Assembly: GCA_019055375.1 (NCBI GenBank)
Contig: JAHQIW010005500.1
Coordinates: 22,985 to 86,984 of the forward strand
Source: Parelaphostrongylus tenuis
Taxonomy: Eukaryota > Nematoda > Chromadorea > Rhabditida > Metastrongylidae
Direction: 5' to 3'
DNA: 64,000 nt
Position numbers and translations under genes: made by a program. Within the stretch, counting starts at the first letter, position 1, and each line of letters begins with the position of its first letter. The notes under the pieces were generated by a model that worked only from the letters and a program-made list of their open reading frames with translations, made no database searches and was not told the DNA's origin. Below are positions 33,794 through 45,995 of the stretch, piece by piece.

Positions 33794-35328
33794 CGAATAC
33801 TTGGCCTTTCACGGTCACCAGCTTCACAACTTTGCCTGTTCGAATGGTCTGCTCTTCCTCACTCCAAGCCAGTTTTCCTGGTATTGCACTTAAAGAGGCG
33901 ATGGACAATGGTTTTGTGGAACGTCTTATGATGCAAACAATGAGAATACAACTCTCAAATCTCAAGTTTTCTTCCGCTGGTTCATGAGAGACGTAGGAGG
34001 CGATATGAAGTATTTGGCAATCCTCCAGCATCTTGATGCTTCTTTACTTGTGTAACTTCACATAATCTGAGTGAGAGCTTTTCAGATACCCGATTTTGTA
34101 TTCTCATCCATTTTGGATCATCTTAATGTCATGATCAACTACAGCCCCTTGGATTGCCAGATCTCTGTTAGACAGAGGACGAGCGTCGGTCTTCAGTACT
34201 GAACAGTCATTTGAGAGATTGCGTGCAAAAGTATAGCAGACATTGAAAAAGCAAAAATATATCGGCTATTCTCTGAAGAAAGAAAAGATAGCAATCTCTG
34301 GAGAAAAGTGCAAAGCTGATAAAACATTTATTTACCAGGCTAACGTAACAATGCGTTCGCCTCCTCCATAGCTCACTGATGCGAACCAATGCTGCACAGT
34401 TGTTAGCCCTCGTCGTGGCCTCCGCTATCTTTCAAGTCGAATCTTCTTTGATGGATCTTCTTTTTTTCCTCCAAATTATCGTAACGCTGAGTGCTCGAGA
34501 ACAATATATAGACCGCTGAAGGAAAAATTGTTCGTTGAAAAAAGAAACTAAAACAATATCAGCGCATAATGAGTATTTTCAACAGCCATCCTGTAAAGAA
34601 AGAGCCCTGCGAATAAGGTTCATATTTGAGCAGTACTCACCGAAGAAGATCCGACTCAAACGCAACGAAAGCCATAACGAGAGCGAACGACTGTGGAATA
34701 TTGGCTCAGCGTAATTAGCTTTCAAAAAGACAAAACGTGGCGAAACTTAAGCCAAATAAGTTAGTATAATATCAACAACGTGCTTTCGCTAAACCAAGAA
34801 AGAACACGCTATTAGATGGCAAGGTCGAAGTAAAAGAAAAATCAGTTTTTAATTCCTTACAAAATCCTAAAATACGAGGTAAATCAGTATAGCAGCACTG
34901 ATATTACAAGTTTCCTTGAGGAATACTTTTCCAAAGAAAAGAGTGAGGAGGAGTTTAAAAAAATATTTTTTAGCTTTTGAACTTTTCACTGCGAAGGAAG
35001 AACGTGTCTTTGTGGGACTCAAAGTTTCTTGCAGCATAGGAAATGATAAAATCCTAATGCATCATCGTTGGTGGCAACACGGTGACGGAAATTTGTACAA
35101 CTGTGACGGCTTCTCAGAAATGCAAGGAAACAAGACAGAAAACTGTGGAAATAATAGCTACTAACAGCACACATTTGACAGCTCCAAAAGTTCCTTGGAT
35201 TTGAACAGCTTATTTTTCTTCAATCAACCACTTTTCGTAAAGGAGAATACCCATGGTCGAGAATGATGTGGCAAGGTCAGCTGGACAAAGGTGTTCGAAT
35301 GCTGGCATCGTTTCTACTTGGAACATAA
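33794..35328 (+). pseudogene. Secreted-protein family, degraded copy b (right arm)
   Basis: This is a partial copy of the five-exon family; see 41920-43353 for the family description. Exon 2 starts after the acceptor CAG at 33791-33793 and runs to 33939, two codons shorter than in sister copies, followed by AT in place of the GT donor. Exon 3 survives only from about 34087 to 34184, reading PDFVFSSILDHLNVMINYSP in place of the usual LPDAVISAILGQLSVTI. Exon 4 (35035 to about 35147) has two stops before CIIVGGNTVTEICTT. Exon 5 ends at a TAA at 35326-35328, before the usual GPFGS...ATVGGN tail. It is the most decayed copy. Confidence 0.75.
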
Positions 35329-35773
35329 ACAATGCAGATTCACAAATAAAACTTTTAAAAGGGTTTTTTCACATAAACAGTGATTACATTTTCTTACATC
35401 CTTCACTTTTCAGCGGTAATATCACGTTAAATTTCATCCACGCTCGGATCACCCTCTGCGGTACTATCGACTCGAAGTTGTCGTTCGTTCACTTCATACC
35501 CGTTGAGATTTATGATAGCCAATCCGGCGGTTTGGATATCGAGCAGATCGATGAAAACGTAACTTTACGGTTGCCAGCCTCGAGGTCATGAACCATCTTG
35601 ATAGGACGACATGGCCAATTTATGAGATTTGAAAAATTGTGTCCTTCGGGACTTCGTAGGAGATGCTGCCCACAAAAACGAAATACTGAGATCTATCTAC
35701 TTGCACGATTCAGTGATTCCCAAACTTATGCAGTTAGACCTTGAACTACGTTTACATGCGTCATACGTTAAGA

Positions 35774-36060
35774 GGCGCATTCAGCGCAGTGGTTATAGGT
35801 GTTTTGCATCACACAGTGGCTCAACCGCGCGCTCACGGCTCACCAAGCAATGCCCTCTTCCGGGGTCGGCAAATTGGCACCAAACGCGTCTCAGACTTGT
35901 TTAGGAGGATGAGCAGCACTGACTCGGTTCAGCGGGAGGCTATCGCGAGTCTTTGTAAAGGCCAGATATGCATTCAATCACCTTAAACGAAGTTAGAAAT
36001 TGAAGACGAATGCATGGCGCATCTCAAAGGGATGATCAACGCCGAGAGCTTTACCCTTTT
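35774..36060 (+). mobile_element. tRNA-derived SINE, family 1 (mirror copy)
   Basis: This is the right-arm twin of 4995-5281, on the plus strand. It has an A-box-like start at 35775 and ends at GATCAACGCCGAGAGC near 36050. Confidence 0.75.
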
Positions 36061-37257
36061 TCAATACTACGTTATTGTAAAAAATGGTAAGCAAACTTTC
36101 AGACCCTATTGTACATTTGTACAGCTTGTCTTACGAGAACGTAGCTTGAAAGCGCATCTTCTACATTTAAACAATTCTAATACAGGTCTACGTGAAGGTA
36201 ATAATTAACTCTACTAAGTGAGGAAGGGCGTTCGTTCATTATTGAGTATAACATGGTAATCTTTAACAGCACCCATTTTCAAAAAAAGCATTTTTCGCTC
36301 TTTGTGGCCATTATAGTAGTTATTGAAAAGCTTGTATCCCGAAAGCCTTGGCAGGTGTATTTGATTTGGTAAAAGGTTACATAAATTGGGTGGTGAGCAA
36401 AAAATCTATGATACATCATAACACTGCAAAAAAGGCATAAAAAACAATAGAAATTTGTGAAAGGTCTTATATTACTTTGTAAACAGTGAAAAAAAAAATG
36501 TGATTCAGCACTCAAGCACCTTTCGATGGGCAAATTTTTCGCTTAAAAAGCTCAGCAGTTCTTCGATGGCACAAATCTACGGAAATTTGATAATGCTTTT
36601 GGTTTTCAATGAAATCTCTTTATTGCGCTGCAACGTTGAAATTAAAATTGTATTTTATATTCGGTGCGCATGCCTTCCGCCATAATGTGGATGGATATTG
36701 CAACATTGGCATCAAGCCGTGATCTCGACCATTTTAATGGCGTGCTTCACTTTTGAGGAAAGGTCTCTTTGCGAGCCACTAGCAACAAGAATAAAACTGT
36801 GCAGCAAATCTGAGTATTTTTCCATAACGCAAATCATGAAAATTTTAAGAACATGCTCAGTTTTTGAGAAAGACTTTCTAATACGTCGTTACAGCTATAA
36901 GAATATTGGCTTTTACACTTGGCGCGCACCGTACGCCACATATACATTGTGCTGCGCGGTCGACACAGCGCCGAGTGTGAAACTCAATAATCTCTTACCT
37001 GTAATAGTGCAATAAAACGTCCATCTCAAAGACCAAGCTCATTAATGAGGATGTCGAGATATGTGTTATCGAATCCAGAATCTGGATAAATAGGCTGACG
37101 AATAATTGCTGAAACCTTAAAAAGGAATGGAAAATATCCTATGCGAATATGGGTGCAGACAGAAAAAAATACAAAGAAAACAAATATTTCTTTCACCTAT
37201 TTTGTGCAAAATTTTCTTTCTTAACGTTTCGTACATGTTTGCACATACTTATCCAAC

Positions 37258-37694
37258 ATGGAGCCATCACGGGAAGTCGTTCGCAACTTACTGCATTAGG
37301 AGATTCAAATGGGGCACAGTTTTCAAACTGCATTTAACAGCATCAATCGTGCAACGGCCGCCAAGTTGTGTGTGGAACTACGGTGTATAAATGGCTTACA
37401 AAATTTCGCAATAGAGATGCTGATTTGGTCGATCAACCAAGATCCAGAAGAACGCATGAATTTGATCAGATAGTAAACATTGAAGCGATTGAAGAGTTCC
37501 GAGTTTGTCAACCGGTGATTTGGCCGACGATTTCCAAGGTTCAGACGACCAGATCCCGAAGCTTTGGAAGATGCAGGAAAGAAGGAGCGCAAGGGCAATC
37601 AAATTTCGCACAATCTCTTGCAAGCTCAAAAACAAGGGAGAGCACTATGGCAGAGATTTAGGCTTTCCAGTGACTATAAAGTGCTCAAGGCAAA
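37258..37694 (+). pseudogene. Mariner-like transposase N-terminal relic (mirror copy)
   Basis: This is the right-arm twin of 3360-3796 and carries the same start, internal stop and frameshifts. Just downstream (about 37730-37790) lies a potential hairpin: TAGCCCAG and CTGGGCTA flank the palindrome CATCCCTTAGGGGATG. Its role is unknown. Confidence 0.7.
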
Positions 37695-38972
37695 AGATTT
37701 TTCAGCGAGAAAAACCTTTAAGCAGTCGCGTAGCCCAGCTGGTACACATCATCCCTTAGGGGATGACACTGCCTTGAATTACTGGGCTAACTCAAAGTTA
37801 GTGATTACTTCCATCACTTTTCGGAGTCACCGTCTTCTTTAACGTGGAATTGAATTGAGTCGATTGCTCGCAGCTCTTCTCGTCATGGTATGTAAAATTT
37901 GTTGCTGCGTAGATTACCACGATAGTACAAACACAGCTGCAATTTTCTCAATAAGAAGACCGGGGATTGTAAATATACTTGCAAACATGAAACAGAAAAC
38001 GCAACCGTGGCGGATTTTCCGCCATTTTTGTCTTCGATATAACCCATTGCAACTATCAGCAGCCAACCGTCAACGAGATTGGCTTGGCAGGCACATATTG
38101 ACATTGAAGTTCATCACACAACTACTTGATAAATAGAATTTCAAAGAATTTCTATGTGAAAACTGAACTAAAGTAATGCGGAACTTCTTGTTCAACATCA
38201 TTCGCAATTAACAGAGTTTGAGAAAATATGATTAGACACACCGAGTTTGAACGAAAGTCGACTGACAGCAAATTGAGAGCCATTGGTTGAGCTAGTTATA
38301 CTGAAAAATTGTCATCTTGATTCTCCTCCTGTAAAACTATAGATGGGGCAACTCACCAATCGCTTCACTTTGCAGCAAAACACCGTGCTCATTTTCACAT
38401 GACTGATTCACTCACTGACTACAGTATGATATTGAAAGCGAAAGGAGAATATTACGGCAAGACTGCTCATCGCTCAGTAATTTATTCAAAGGACATGTAG
38501 ATACTTATTCGGCTGCATTAAATGCTTGCAAATATTCCGTAAAAGATGTGATGAGTCAGCACTGCCGACTTTGCTTTTGATATGCCCACTTTGGGGACAA
38601 AAACTGTAACATTTCACGTTCCACGTTGAAGAGCTCTCGCTGACACATTGAAATCAAAAGATACCTTTGCATTCTTTACTAGTAGTATTATATCACTCAA
38701 AAGGCGACGTAAATGTTTTTTGTTAGTTCAGTTATTTACCTTCAGACCCTGTGGGAAAGGTTTCCCTGAATAACGTGCACGAGCCAGCAGCACGCTATAA
38801 CGGTATTCTGATAATTTTCTCATAAAAGATTCTCATCGCTACATAGAAGTAAAATAGTAGAAAAACAAACAATAAGACTTTTCTGGTGTAAGATGTCTAA
38901 GCAAATATAGAACAGCGAACTGCTTGTCAAAAACTAATCCATCAAATCGACTGTTTCTAAAACCTCGTATTA

Positions 38973-39112
38973 AACATTCAAAATCAAATCCAAAAAAATG
39001 TTTCTATGTTCTGACAAGGAGGACGAGCCTCCGAAACACCGGTGTACGGCCCTGGCGTACCAACCTCGTTTTAGGCTAAAACATTCTTTTTTGGATTTGA
39101 TTTTGAATGTTT
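38973..39112 (+). mobile_element. Small foldback element with hammerhead-like core (mirror copy)
   Basis: This is the right-arm twin of 1942-2082. One terminal repeat is shorter by a T, giving about 25 bp of pairing. The hammerhead-like core is on the plus strand at 39011-39046: CTGACAA, stem GGAGG/CCTCC, GAAAC, then ACACCGGTGTA. Confidence 0.55.
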
Positions 39113-40475
39113 CTCAAAGTGGTACTGCAATTTGCATTCAAGCACTTCATCGATAATGCTCGGCAATTCACTGAGATTAGTGTGCTTCAGAAGTTGGAGC
39201 CTCTACAGGTTTTAAAAGCGAACTTGTTCTATTGTATCATAAATATAACAGTTGACTATCCACTCATATTTCTCCTGAAGAAGTACCCAAATAAATGAAT
39301 ACGAACTCTGTCGAGACTTGCTTCAGCTATGTTTTTGAAAAGCTCCTCTATATAATCCTCTGCCAAAAGTTGCTGTTTGTAGAAAAATCGTCCTAATTTA
39401 CCTATGCACAATGTCGGCGAAAAAGAGTGAAGAAAAAGTTATGAATGACCTGTTTTCTCGATTACATAGCTTTCACGTTGTATGGTAGGGATCTCTAGGA
39501 CGACTGAGCGTTCTTTTTACTGAAAATAAATGCTTCATTGGAACCCCTTCATGGAAATTTTTTTCGCAACAACAACACTTGCATAAGATCGAGGATGTGC
39601 TGTATAATAACAAGAAACCGCTGTGAGATCGAATAGCACACACTAACAGCAAAAAGTTATCTTTTTTCCTTTTTGCTAGAAATCGTACAGTAAGAATTAC
39701 TTCGCAAGCAAATCTTAGCATCAGGGCGTTTCTCAAGCGATTTAATGACTACAGAAACAGTAAAAAAGAAACAAATTTCACGTAACAGTTGAGAATACGT
39801 TCGCCATGAAAACATGTGGTTCACTACTGAAGAAAAGAAGTTTGGACACATGAGCGATCTGTCCACATGTATCTCTTGCGAAACTTAATCAGTCAATGGT
39901 CATGTTGTTCGTACAGAATTTTAGTTTGAACGAAAAATCTCTTAAATCTCAATTGTAGTGCGTAAAGATGCATAATTCCTATCGCGCAATGCCGACTTTG
40001 CAGACGGTGGCACTATTAGTTCCACTCCGGATTCAACGGGCCAAATAACAAACAACGCTTTATTTCCGCTTGATTATCAGTATGTTGTTTTGTTCAAGAG
40101 CTTACAAGATGTTGCTTTGAATCTTCAAGATGACTCGCATTTCAACGGTTTTCCCCTCACCAAAGCCACGATGTTTTGAATCAAATTCACAATAGATGTT
40201 CATCATGAAATCTTTGAAATTCAAATCTCGACATTGTGGCATATCGAGCAGGGTGATGCATGTCACAAATGAATGCTGTCACAGCGTTCTCCTTTCACGG
40301 TCCGGTGTCATTAAAGTGACCTGACGTCAAATATACACTATCCACATGAAATTAGGCTGTGATACCATCGTGTTTCATATGATCTTCGACAAAACAGTTT
40401 TATTGAAGCATCTATTGGAATTTGCCGACTTAGGGTACTAGTGCTCAAGGTGAGTGAAAGATGTTTTAGCATGAC

Positions 40476-41919
40476 TGTCGTTTAGAAAGCCATTTGAGGA
40501 AACGCGGAACTGCTACAAGACGCAACGCCTGCAACGCGGAACTGCTACAACGGAGAATTGCTCACTCAGCTTTATTCGGCGTTCTCAAGAAAAAACTTAT
40601 AAACTAGATGATGATTTCACAGCTCAACAGTAATTTCGATTTGTCATTTGCAAAACATAAATAGCAAAACTTTGAGGTTCCTTGATGAAAGATTTTCGCT
40701 AACGTAGTGGAAATGAGATGGAGCAGAGCAACTTATTTCCTGCAGACACGCGATTCGACTCAGCTAGTGTCACCACACTGACCTACCCTTGTAATCGAAG
40801 GCTCTACTCAGATGTCATGCTAGTCGCTTTCCTTACAACGTAAAACTTGCTTATACATATCGATACATTGGCAGTTCATCAGAGTGTAGTATTATTCCGT
40901 CTCACGACAAGATCCAATGCCTTCATGCAATAATTCCATCTACGACCAACTTCAAAGCGATGTCTCTTTTGCTTACTCATACTAGTGGATTTGGGTGCCA
41001 TCCTAGTCTTTGCCTCATTCTGTGGTAAAAGCCGTAGTTTTTGTCTTGCCGGTTTTTCCCTCCGCCAACATTGATTTCAGCGTAGCAGTGGGTGTGGTGT
41101 AGTGGTAGAGATGCTCTGCGCCGCGCACATGATCACTGGCTCAATCTCGCGCAAATGGCTCACACACGCCATCTATTTCTCTAGGATAGGTGAATAGGTC
41201 CTTGGCTTGTGAAAATAAGTAGCACTGACATGCAATGGTAAACCATTGCGAGTCATTGTGAAAGCTAGGTATGAATTCAATTACGAAGTTAAAGGTTTAA
41301 TACGAATGTATAGCGCATCCCACAGGGACCGATCTACGCCGAGTGCAGTATCCTCTTGGCTTTCAGTATCAGGTAAAGCTGATGAGAATATCAAAACTTA
41401 CCAAACGCAATTTCTGCTTCATAAACTCTGTTGCTACGAAGGTTGCGCTTCGTTCGTTTAATCAATATCATCTTTCACAGATTTCTCATAAAAAACAACA
41501 GTAGTAACGCCGGCGATTTCTCGAATGCAAATACTTTGCTTTGGGAAAAACAGAAGTTTATGTCTTTGAATAACAAGGGAGATGATGCGAATCATATTGA
41601 GGGCATACTACATCAGGAAGTAGCACGTTTGCTGGCATTTCTTCACAAGTAACTCCTTTCATGTTGCACGTTCCGATATCTTCGTGCTTGGAAATAAGAG
41701 AACTCTTTCAAACTTATTTCAAAGAATTTCGCTTTGAATTGTTCGGTGCCCTCAGAGTTTTTGCAAAAGTCAAAGAGCTTTTGAGGAGACGTCACCTATC
41801 CGTAGGTGCTGATGCCAAGTCTATTGTTTTCTTGTAAATAATCTGCTGCACGGAATTACAAATTTATTGTTTCTCCCATAATTGCTTGAATTTTTTGAGA
41901 CCAATAAAGTCTTGCAAAC
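40476..41919 (+). repeat. Duplicated 5' flank of gene copy c, with inserted SINE
   Basis: The conserved gene 5' flank starts with a CGGAACTGCTACAA motif cluster near 40505-40560. It is interrupted by a SINE at 41088-41350 and continues to the exon 1 start at 41920. The right palindrome arm, as far as it can be traced, ends inside it at 41050. Confidence 0.65.
41088..41350 (+). mobile_element. tRNA-derived SINE, family 1
   Basis: It has an A-box-like GGTGTAGTGGTAGAGATGC, a degenerate B box (GGCTCAATCTCGCG), a body with GCGAGTCATTGTGAAAGC, and the end GATCTACGCCGAGTGC. It is absent from the equivalent position of sister flanks (30350 and 50350), so it is a later insertion. Confidence 0.75.
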
Positions 41920-43353
41920 ATGAAAAGATTTCCAACCGATTCCTTTATAATTTCATTGCTGGCCACATTCTCGACAGTGCTTGGATGTGGAGTGACGCCC
42001 GTAGGACAAGGTAATTAGTAGAAATTGTAATAGTGTAGCAGGTATTCCCAATCTCATATAGATGTTCATGAAACCTATTTGGAATGATTGTCTTGAATAT
42101 TTTATGAGCACTCATCACTTGCCAATCAATCACTTTGATAAAAGGACAAAAGTTTTGAAGAACAAAAACCAGGAAAAGATCATTTGAGATTGGTACTTAG
42201 TCCCAATAGTTTATTACAACAACTTAAAATTTCGTTACAGCGACTACTAGACCCTTCACCGTCACTGGTTTTACAACTTTACCTGTTCCGATGGTCTATT
42301 CTTCCGTAGCCAATGTCCAGTCCCGTTTCCCTGGTATAGCAGCTAACGAGGCAGCAGCTAGGAGTTTTGTGGAAACGTCTTGTAATGCAAACAGTGAGTT
42401 TAGAAAGTCTTAGCATCTAACTGTTTTTTTTCCGCCGATTCGTGAAAGGCGTGTAAGGCCTGGAGTATTTGGGATTATATCGGCGCCTTAGTGCTTCCTT
42501 GACTTGCTAGCTCTACATGGTCTTTACGGAAAGTATTTCCTATAAACTCCACTAACTAATGAAAAGATAATTTCTTCAGATTTTTGACGTTCTTAAACGT
42601 CACAGGTCGTAGCGCACTTCTACCCGATGCTATAATCTCTGCTATACTAGGTCAACTCAGCGTGACAATCAACTATAAACCTATGAGCTGTCAGATGTCT
42701 GTTAGACCAGAGGAGGAGCGTGAGTTTTCATATGAAACAATCATACAAGATTGCAGACAAAAGTATAGCAGCCATTCAGAAGGCGAAAATGTCTTTTTCA
42801 ATGAAAAAGACAAAATAGAAAAAATGTCCTGGATTAAAGGTTAATCATCATACCATCATAGAAATTAGTTCTTCAAATTGAGGCAAAGATATTGTAAAAA
42901 CAAATGGAACTCAGTGCCTAAAATTTTTTTGGGTTTTTCTAATTTTCCATGTTAAGATAGAACGTGTCTTTCAAAGTTTTATAGTTTCTTTTAGTCATGA
43001 AAATGGATTCACCGGCTTGCATCATTGTTGGCAACACGGTGACCGGAGTTTGCGATGTAACGGCGCAGGCGGGCGGTAAAATGTGCACAATGACAGCCCA
43101 GGATGTGACAGTTTCCCCTCTTAAGGCACATTCTTGACAATTCCAGGAACTATTTCGGTCTGAAAGCCTATCTTTCAATTAAAACTCGTCTTATAAGGAG
43201 CAAAGAAATTTGTTTAGACCTCAAACATCGTCATGACGAGCTGGTCAAGGATGATTGTGGCAGGATATAGTGAACAGAGCGATTCGAATGATAGCATTGG
43301 GTCCGTATGGATCAAATTTCTTCCAGGCAACTGCCACTGTCGGCGGAAACTGA
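41920..43353 (+). pseudogene. Secreted-protein family, copy c: best-preserved copy, possibly functional
   Basis: I do not recognise the function; the family looks nematode-specific. Exons: 41920-42010, 42241-42393, 42580-42719, 42995-43104 and 43218-43353, with GT/AG at every junction and compatible phases. Exon 1 starts MKRFPTDSFIISLLATFS, a signal peptide, then LGCGVTPVGQ. Exon 2 carries RPFTVTGFTTLPVPMVYSS and FPGIAANEAAA. Exon 3 carries GRSALLPDAIISAILGQL and SCQMSVRP. Exon 4 carries CIIVGNTVTGVC and GGKMC. Exon 5 ends GPYGSNFFQATATVGGN and TGA. The mature product of about 185 residues would be secreted and cysteine-containing. Compared with sister copies there are only three lesions, each a single inserted base (exons 2, 3 and 5), and no nonsense change. 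If these are consensus errors the gene is intact. A real, recent pseudogene is the alternative. Confidence 0.75.
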
Positions 43354-44196
43354 ATTTAAATCGTGATAGATTCTGGACAAAAATCCTCGTTCAACTAATG
43401 TATGGTAAAGCAGTACATCAGAATAAACTTTCATATCACGCGGCGTTATTGGTGAGGGTTTTGCCACAACTTATATTAGAGTGTGCAATGTCTGTCTAGA
43501 TGATGTATAAGTAATGGCGATTCCAAACCTTGACTTTTTAAATCAACAAAACTGGGCTCAAACGCATCTTTATCAACAGAATAAGGATCCTTGACGGAAA
43601 CGGTTTTTCGTTATCGCACATGCACTTTTTAGAGCGAATAGTTCTCTGGGGAGAATTTATCAGCACTTTCAGTATTCATTCGAAAGCTCAAATTTTGGGA
43701 AACCTAGAAGCACACTTTACTCTTAGAAATTTCTTTTGTAGAGCTGAAACACTGTAAATAAAATCATATCACACATGCATCGTGCACTACACGCTGATGT
43801 CTTGCAACAAAAAAGTTTGCATGCTTGGATAATCATTATTCAATCGATGGCGTGGATCGCGTAATTTTTGAGGCTGTCTTTGTCCTTTGAAGAAGTCTCA
43901 TGAAACCCTGTGGCAACAAATTGATTTACACTTCATACATAAGCATTTCTCGCGGAAGAGAGCTCTTCTCTTGATCTATCAGTAACCGTTCGACTGCATA
44001 AGATTCAACAACTCGCGAACTATGCCTTGTTCCTACAAAGACTGTTTCACTAAACTGCAGCAAGAAAACTATCGCCGCTTTCACAAGAAGGCTCAATAAA
44101 GTATATGTCTCTGATAATGGAAAATTTCCTCTACACATACTTATGGATGAAACTAAAAGCTTTACTTCCGGATAGAACAAGAAATTGAGTGTGATG
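43354..44196. other. No recognisable gene
   Basis: No supported feature. Weak repeat similarity to about 60370-60420 (tract around ATCAGTAACC) suggests old dispersed repeat material. Confidence 0.45.
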
Positions 44197-44275
44197 TGCA
44201 AAATCTTTGGGCTCAGGCAGGTCTGAAACCCGCACTTCACCTTATCTGGGAGGCGCGTGCTCTAACCCGTTGCAC
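44197..44275 (-). mobile_element. tRNA-like relic, family 2
   Basis: On the minus strand the A-box-like TGGTGCAACGGGTTAGAGC is followed by CTCCCAGATAAGGTGAAGTG and the B-box-like GCGGGTTTCAGACC. It resembles a tRNA but has no paired acceptor stem, and it matches the modules in the foldback at 57737-58120. Confidence 0.55.
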
Positions 44276-44280
44276 CAACA

Positions 44281-45358
44281 CTGATGACCGCTCATGAAAA
44301 CCTCAGTATCACCTCCAATAAATAATCTTTTCTTCTCCATCAGATCAAAAGAACTCATCCGTCTTAGGAATAGAGCTCTGATCATCTCGAGGATGATCAA
44401 TTTCTGAGGGATGCGTCATGTATTCGTCTTCATCTAGCATCATTCGAGGGTTTAATGTATAACTGGCCCTCGCAATGGCACGCAGTGTCTTGCCAATGTA
44501 TTTAGTCAGTGTTGCTATCCTCCAGACAAGTCTGGTACCAAATTATCGACTCCAAATGGTTAGATGGTTGGAAGGCTTGGTGACCTCTGAGTGTGAGGTC
44601 AAACCCTCAACCACGGATGATCGACATGTGTGTGCCGCAGAGCACCTCTAATCTTTGCTCTACACGCGCTCTTACACATGCGGTATTCCACAAAATTTTT
44701 AAGCGGAAGACGATGACTTGTGCGTCCCATTGACCTTTTCAGTCACGGTCCTATTATGCGGGAAATTTGAATTGTTATGGAGAATATTCGCATCTCCATG
44801 TGAATAGCAAACTGGTATTCGAAGAAAATGCGTGATAATACCTCTCTTTTCTATTGTGTTAGCAAAAGATTCGCGACTCGTAACATTGAAAATCACAATA
44901 CCTCTGTGCTCATGAAAGACAAATTGAAGGCGCAGTCAGCGCTGTTGAATCATCGGCTTTTTCATGAGTCTTATGGGCGCCGAATGGGAGTGAATGTGAA
45001 ATTCCAAGCATTTTCGCCGTGACATTCTCCTTTCACTTTCATCTGAATTCTTCCTAGTTGGCAAATGCCAATCGGTAAGAGAAAAGTATCACCGCCATCT
45101 TTCTGAGATTTAAGAAGATCAAGGAATTTTGACCTACTGCTTTTCTGGAGCTTAAGCAAGCTGGCATCTAATATAGTAGGCCGAATCAATGACTTTCAAT
45201 TGCCTGCATTTCGGAACCACCTTATTACACCTCGGCGTGCGTAATCACTCTTTTTCACATTTGATGAACGGTGATGATGTTAAATAAGAAGTCATGCGTT
45301 GTTGCAATTCAAGGTTAGCTAATTTTTTTGCGATTATAATAGCCAACCCCTGCCAGCT
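44281..45358 (+). repeat. Left arm of a second, diverged inverted repeat
   Basis: Homologous to 12107-13170 in the same orientation, and to the reverse complement of 47884-48950. The arm is about 1.07 kb and contains an old SINE (44395-44668, minus) and part of the unknown repeat. It stops at 45358, where the 3' end of a Penelope-like element begins. Confidence 0.75.
44395..44668 (-). mobile_element. Old tRNA-derived SINE, family 1 variant
   Basis: On the minus strand it keeps GTCTGGAGGATAGCAACAC, ATACATTAAACCC and CAGAAATTGATCATC. It is the equivalent of 12210-12490. Confidence 0.6.
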
Positions 45359-45735
45359 ACCAATCACATGACATCTCATCTCAGATTGATGTTCTAGTCT
45401 GGGTATCAAGTGACACCTATTGTTAATTGACCTAGTGACATGGGGAGTGGGTTCATACGTCACCCTGCGCAAAGAACATAGAATATTCTAGACTAGATAG
45501 AACTGTGAGTGATTTTCCTGAATCAGTTGTAGCTTATTAATGTCTTAGATGTGCACTTTTTCCCACAGAACTTTTCATAATTATATAAATAACGTCGCAA
45601 TGAGTAATACGTTCAAGCTCTAAAGAAGCCGTACTTGGCGAAACATCGGCCATATACCCAGGAAGATCCATCGATTGTCAGCAAGGGCAAGATCGAATAA
45701 ATGTTAACAACCTCACGAAAGCTCAAATAAGATAG
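45359..45735 (+). pseudogene. Penelope-like element 3' end
   Basis: Homologous to 18640-19005: ACCAATCACATGACATCTC, then a GTTCTAGTCTGGGTATCA tract, a hammerhead-like motif (45620-45647), and the terminus CTCACGAAAGCTCAAATAA. The RT and GIY-YIG parts are absent. The sequence then passes into the inverted gene unit, as at 22046 in the right arm. Confidence 0.75.
45620..45647 (+). ncRNA. Hammerhead-ribozyme-like motif
   Basis: CTAAAGA, then A, a GCC/GGC stem with a GTACTT loop, GAAAC and ATC. Stem II is better paired than at 18893, but the core CTGA has become CTAA. It is probably inactive. Confidence 0.4.
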
Positions 45736-45904
45736 TCACCGGACTATTCTTTTCTTTTTTCTTAGATTTAAAACTGTTTCCCTCTGCAAAACTTTCGGTC
45801 TAGAGGTTTTGAGTATTAAGAAAGTATTAGGTCTATATGTTTTTAGTAGGCTTAAATCTGTTAACTATGGAATATCTGCAGTACCATATTTTTTTGTCTA
45901 TTAC

Positions 45905-45995
45905 CTTGACCTGCGGCCATCACTACACATCCAAACACTGTTGACATCATGGCCAGCAGTGTAGTCATAAAAGAATTTCTTGTAATCCTTGTCGT
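45905..45995 (-). pseudogene. Lone first exon of secreted-protein family
   Basis: A 91 nt minus-strand exon ending VFGCVVMAAGQ plus one base, with a GTAATA donor. The conserved ATG is ACG here (45993-45995), though in-frame ATGs exist nearby. As in the spacer copy at 21782, no exon 2 follows, and a Penelope-like 3' end lies 170 bp downstream. Confidence 0.7.

Larger units (their letters stand above)
22046..41050 (-). repeat. Right arm of giant inverted repeat
   Basis: This is the mirror of 1-19009. The inner end is at 22046, where TTGATCTTTATTTGAGC starts pairing with the left arm. The outer end at 41050 is set only by the window edge on the other side. The sequence past 41050 continues without break into the 5' flank of the gene copy at 41920, so the arm may extend further. 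All elements of the left arm recur here in opposite orientation. Confidence 0.97.
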
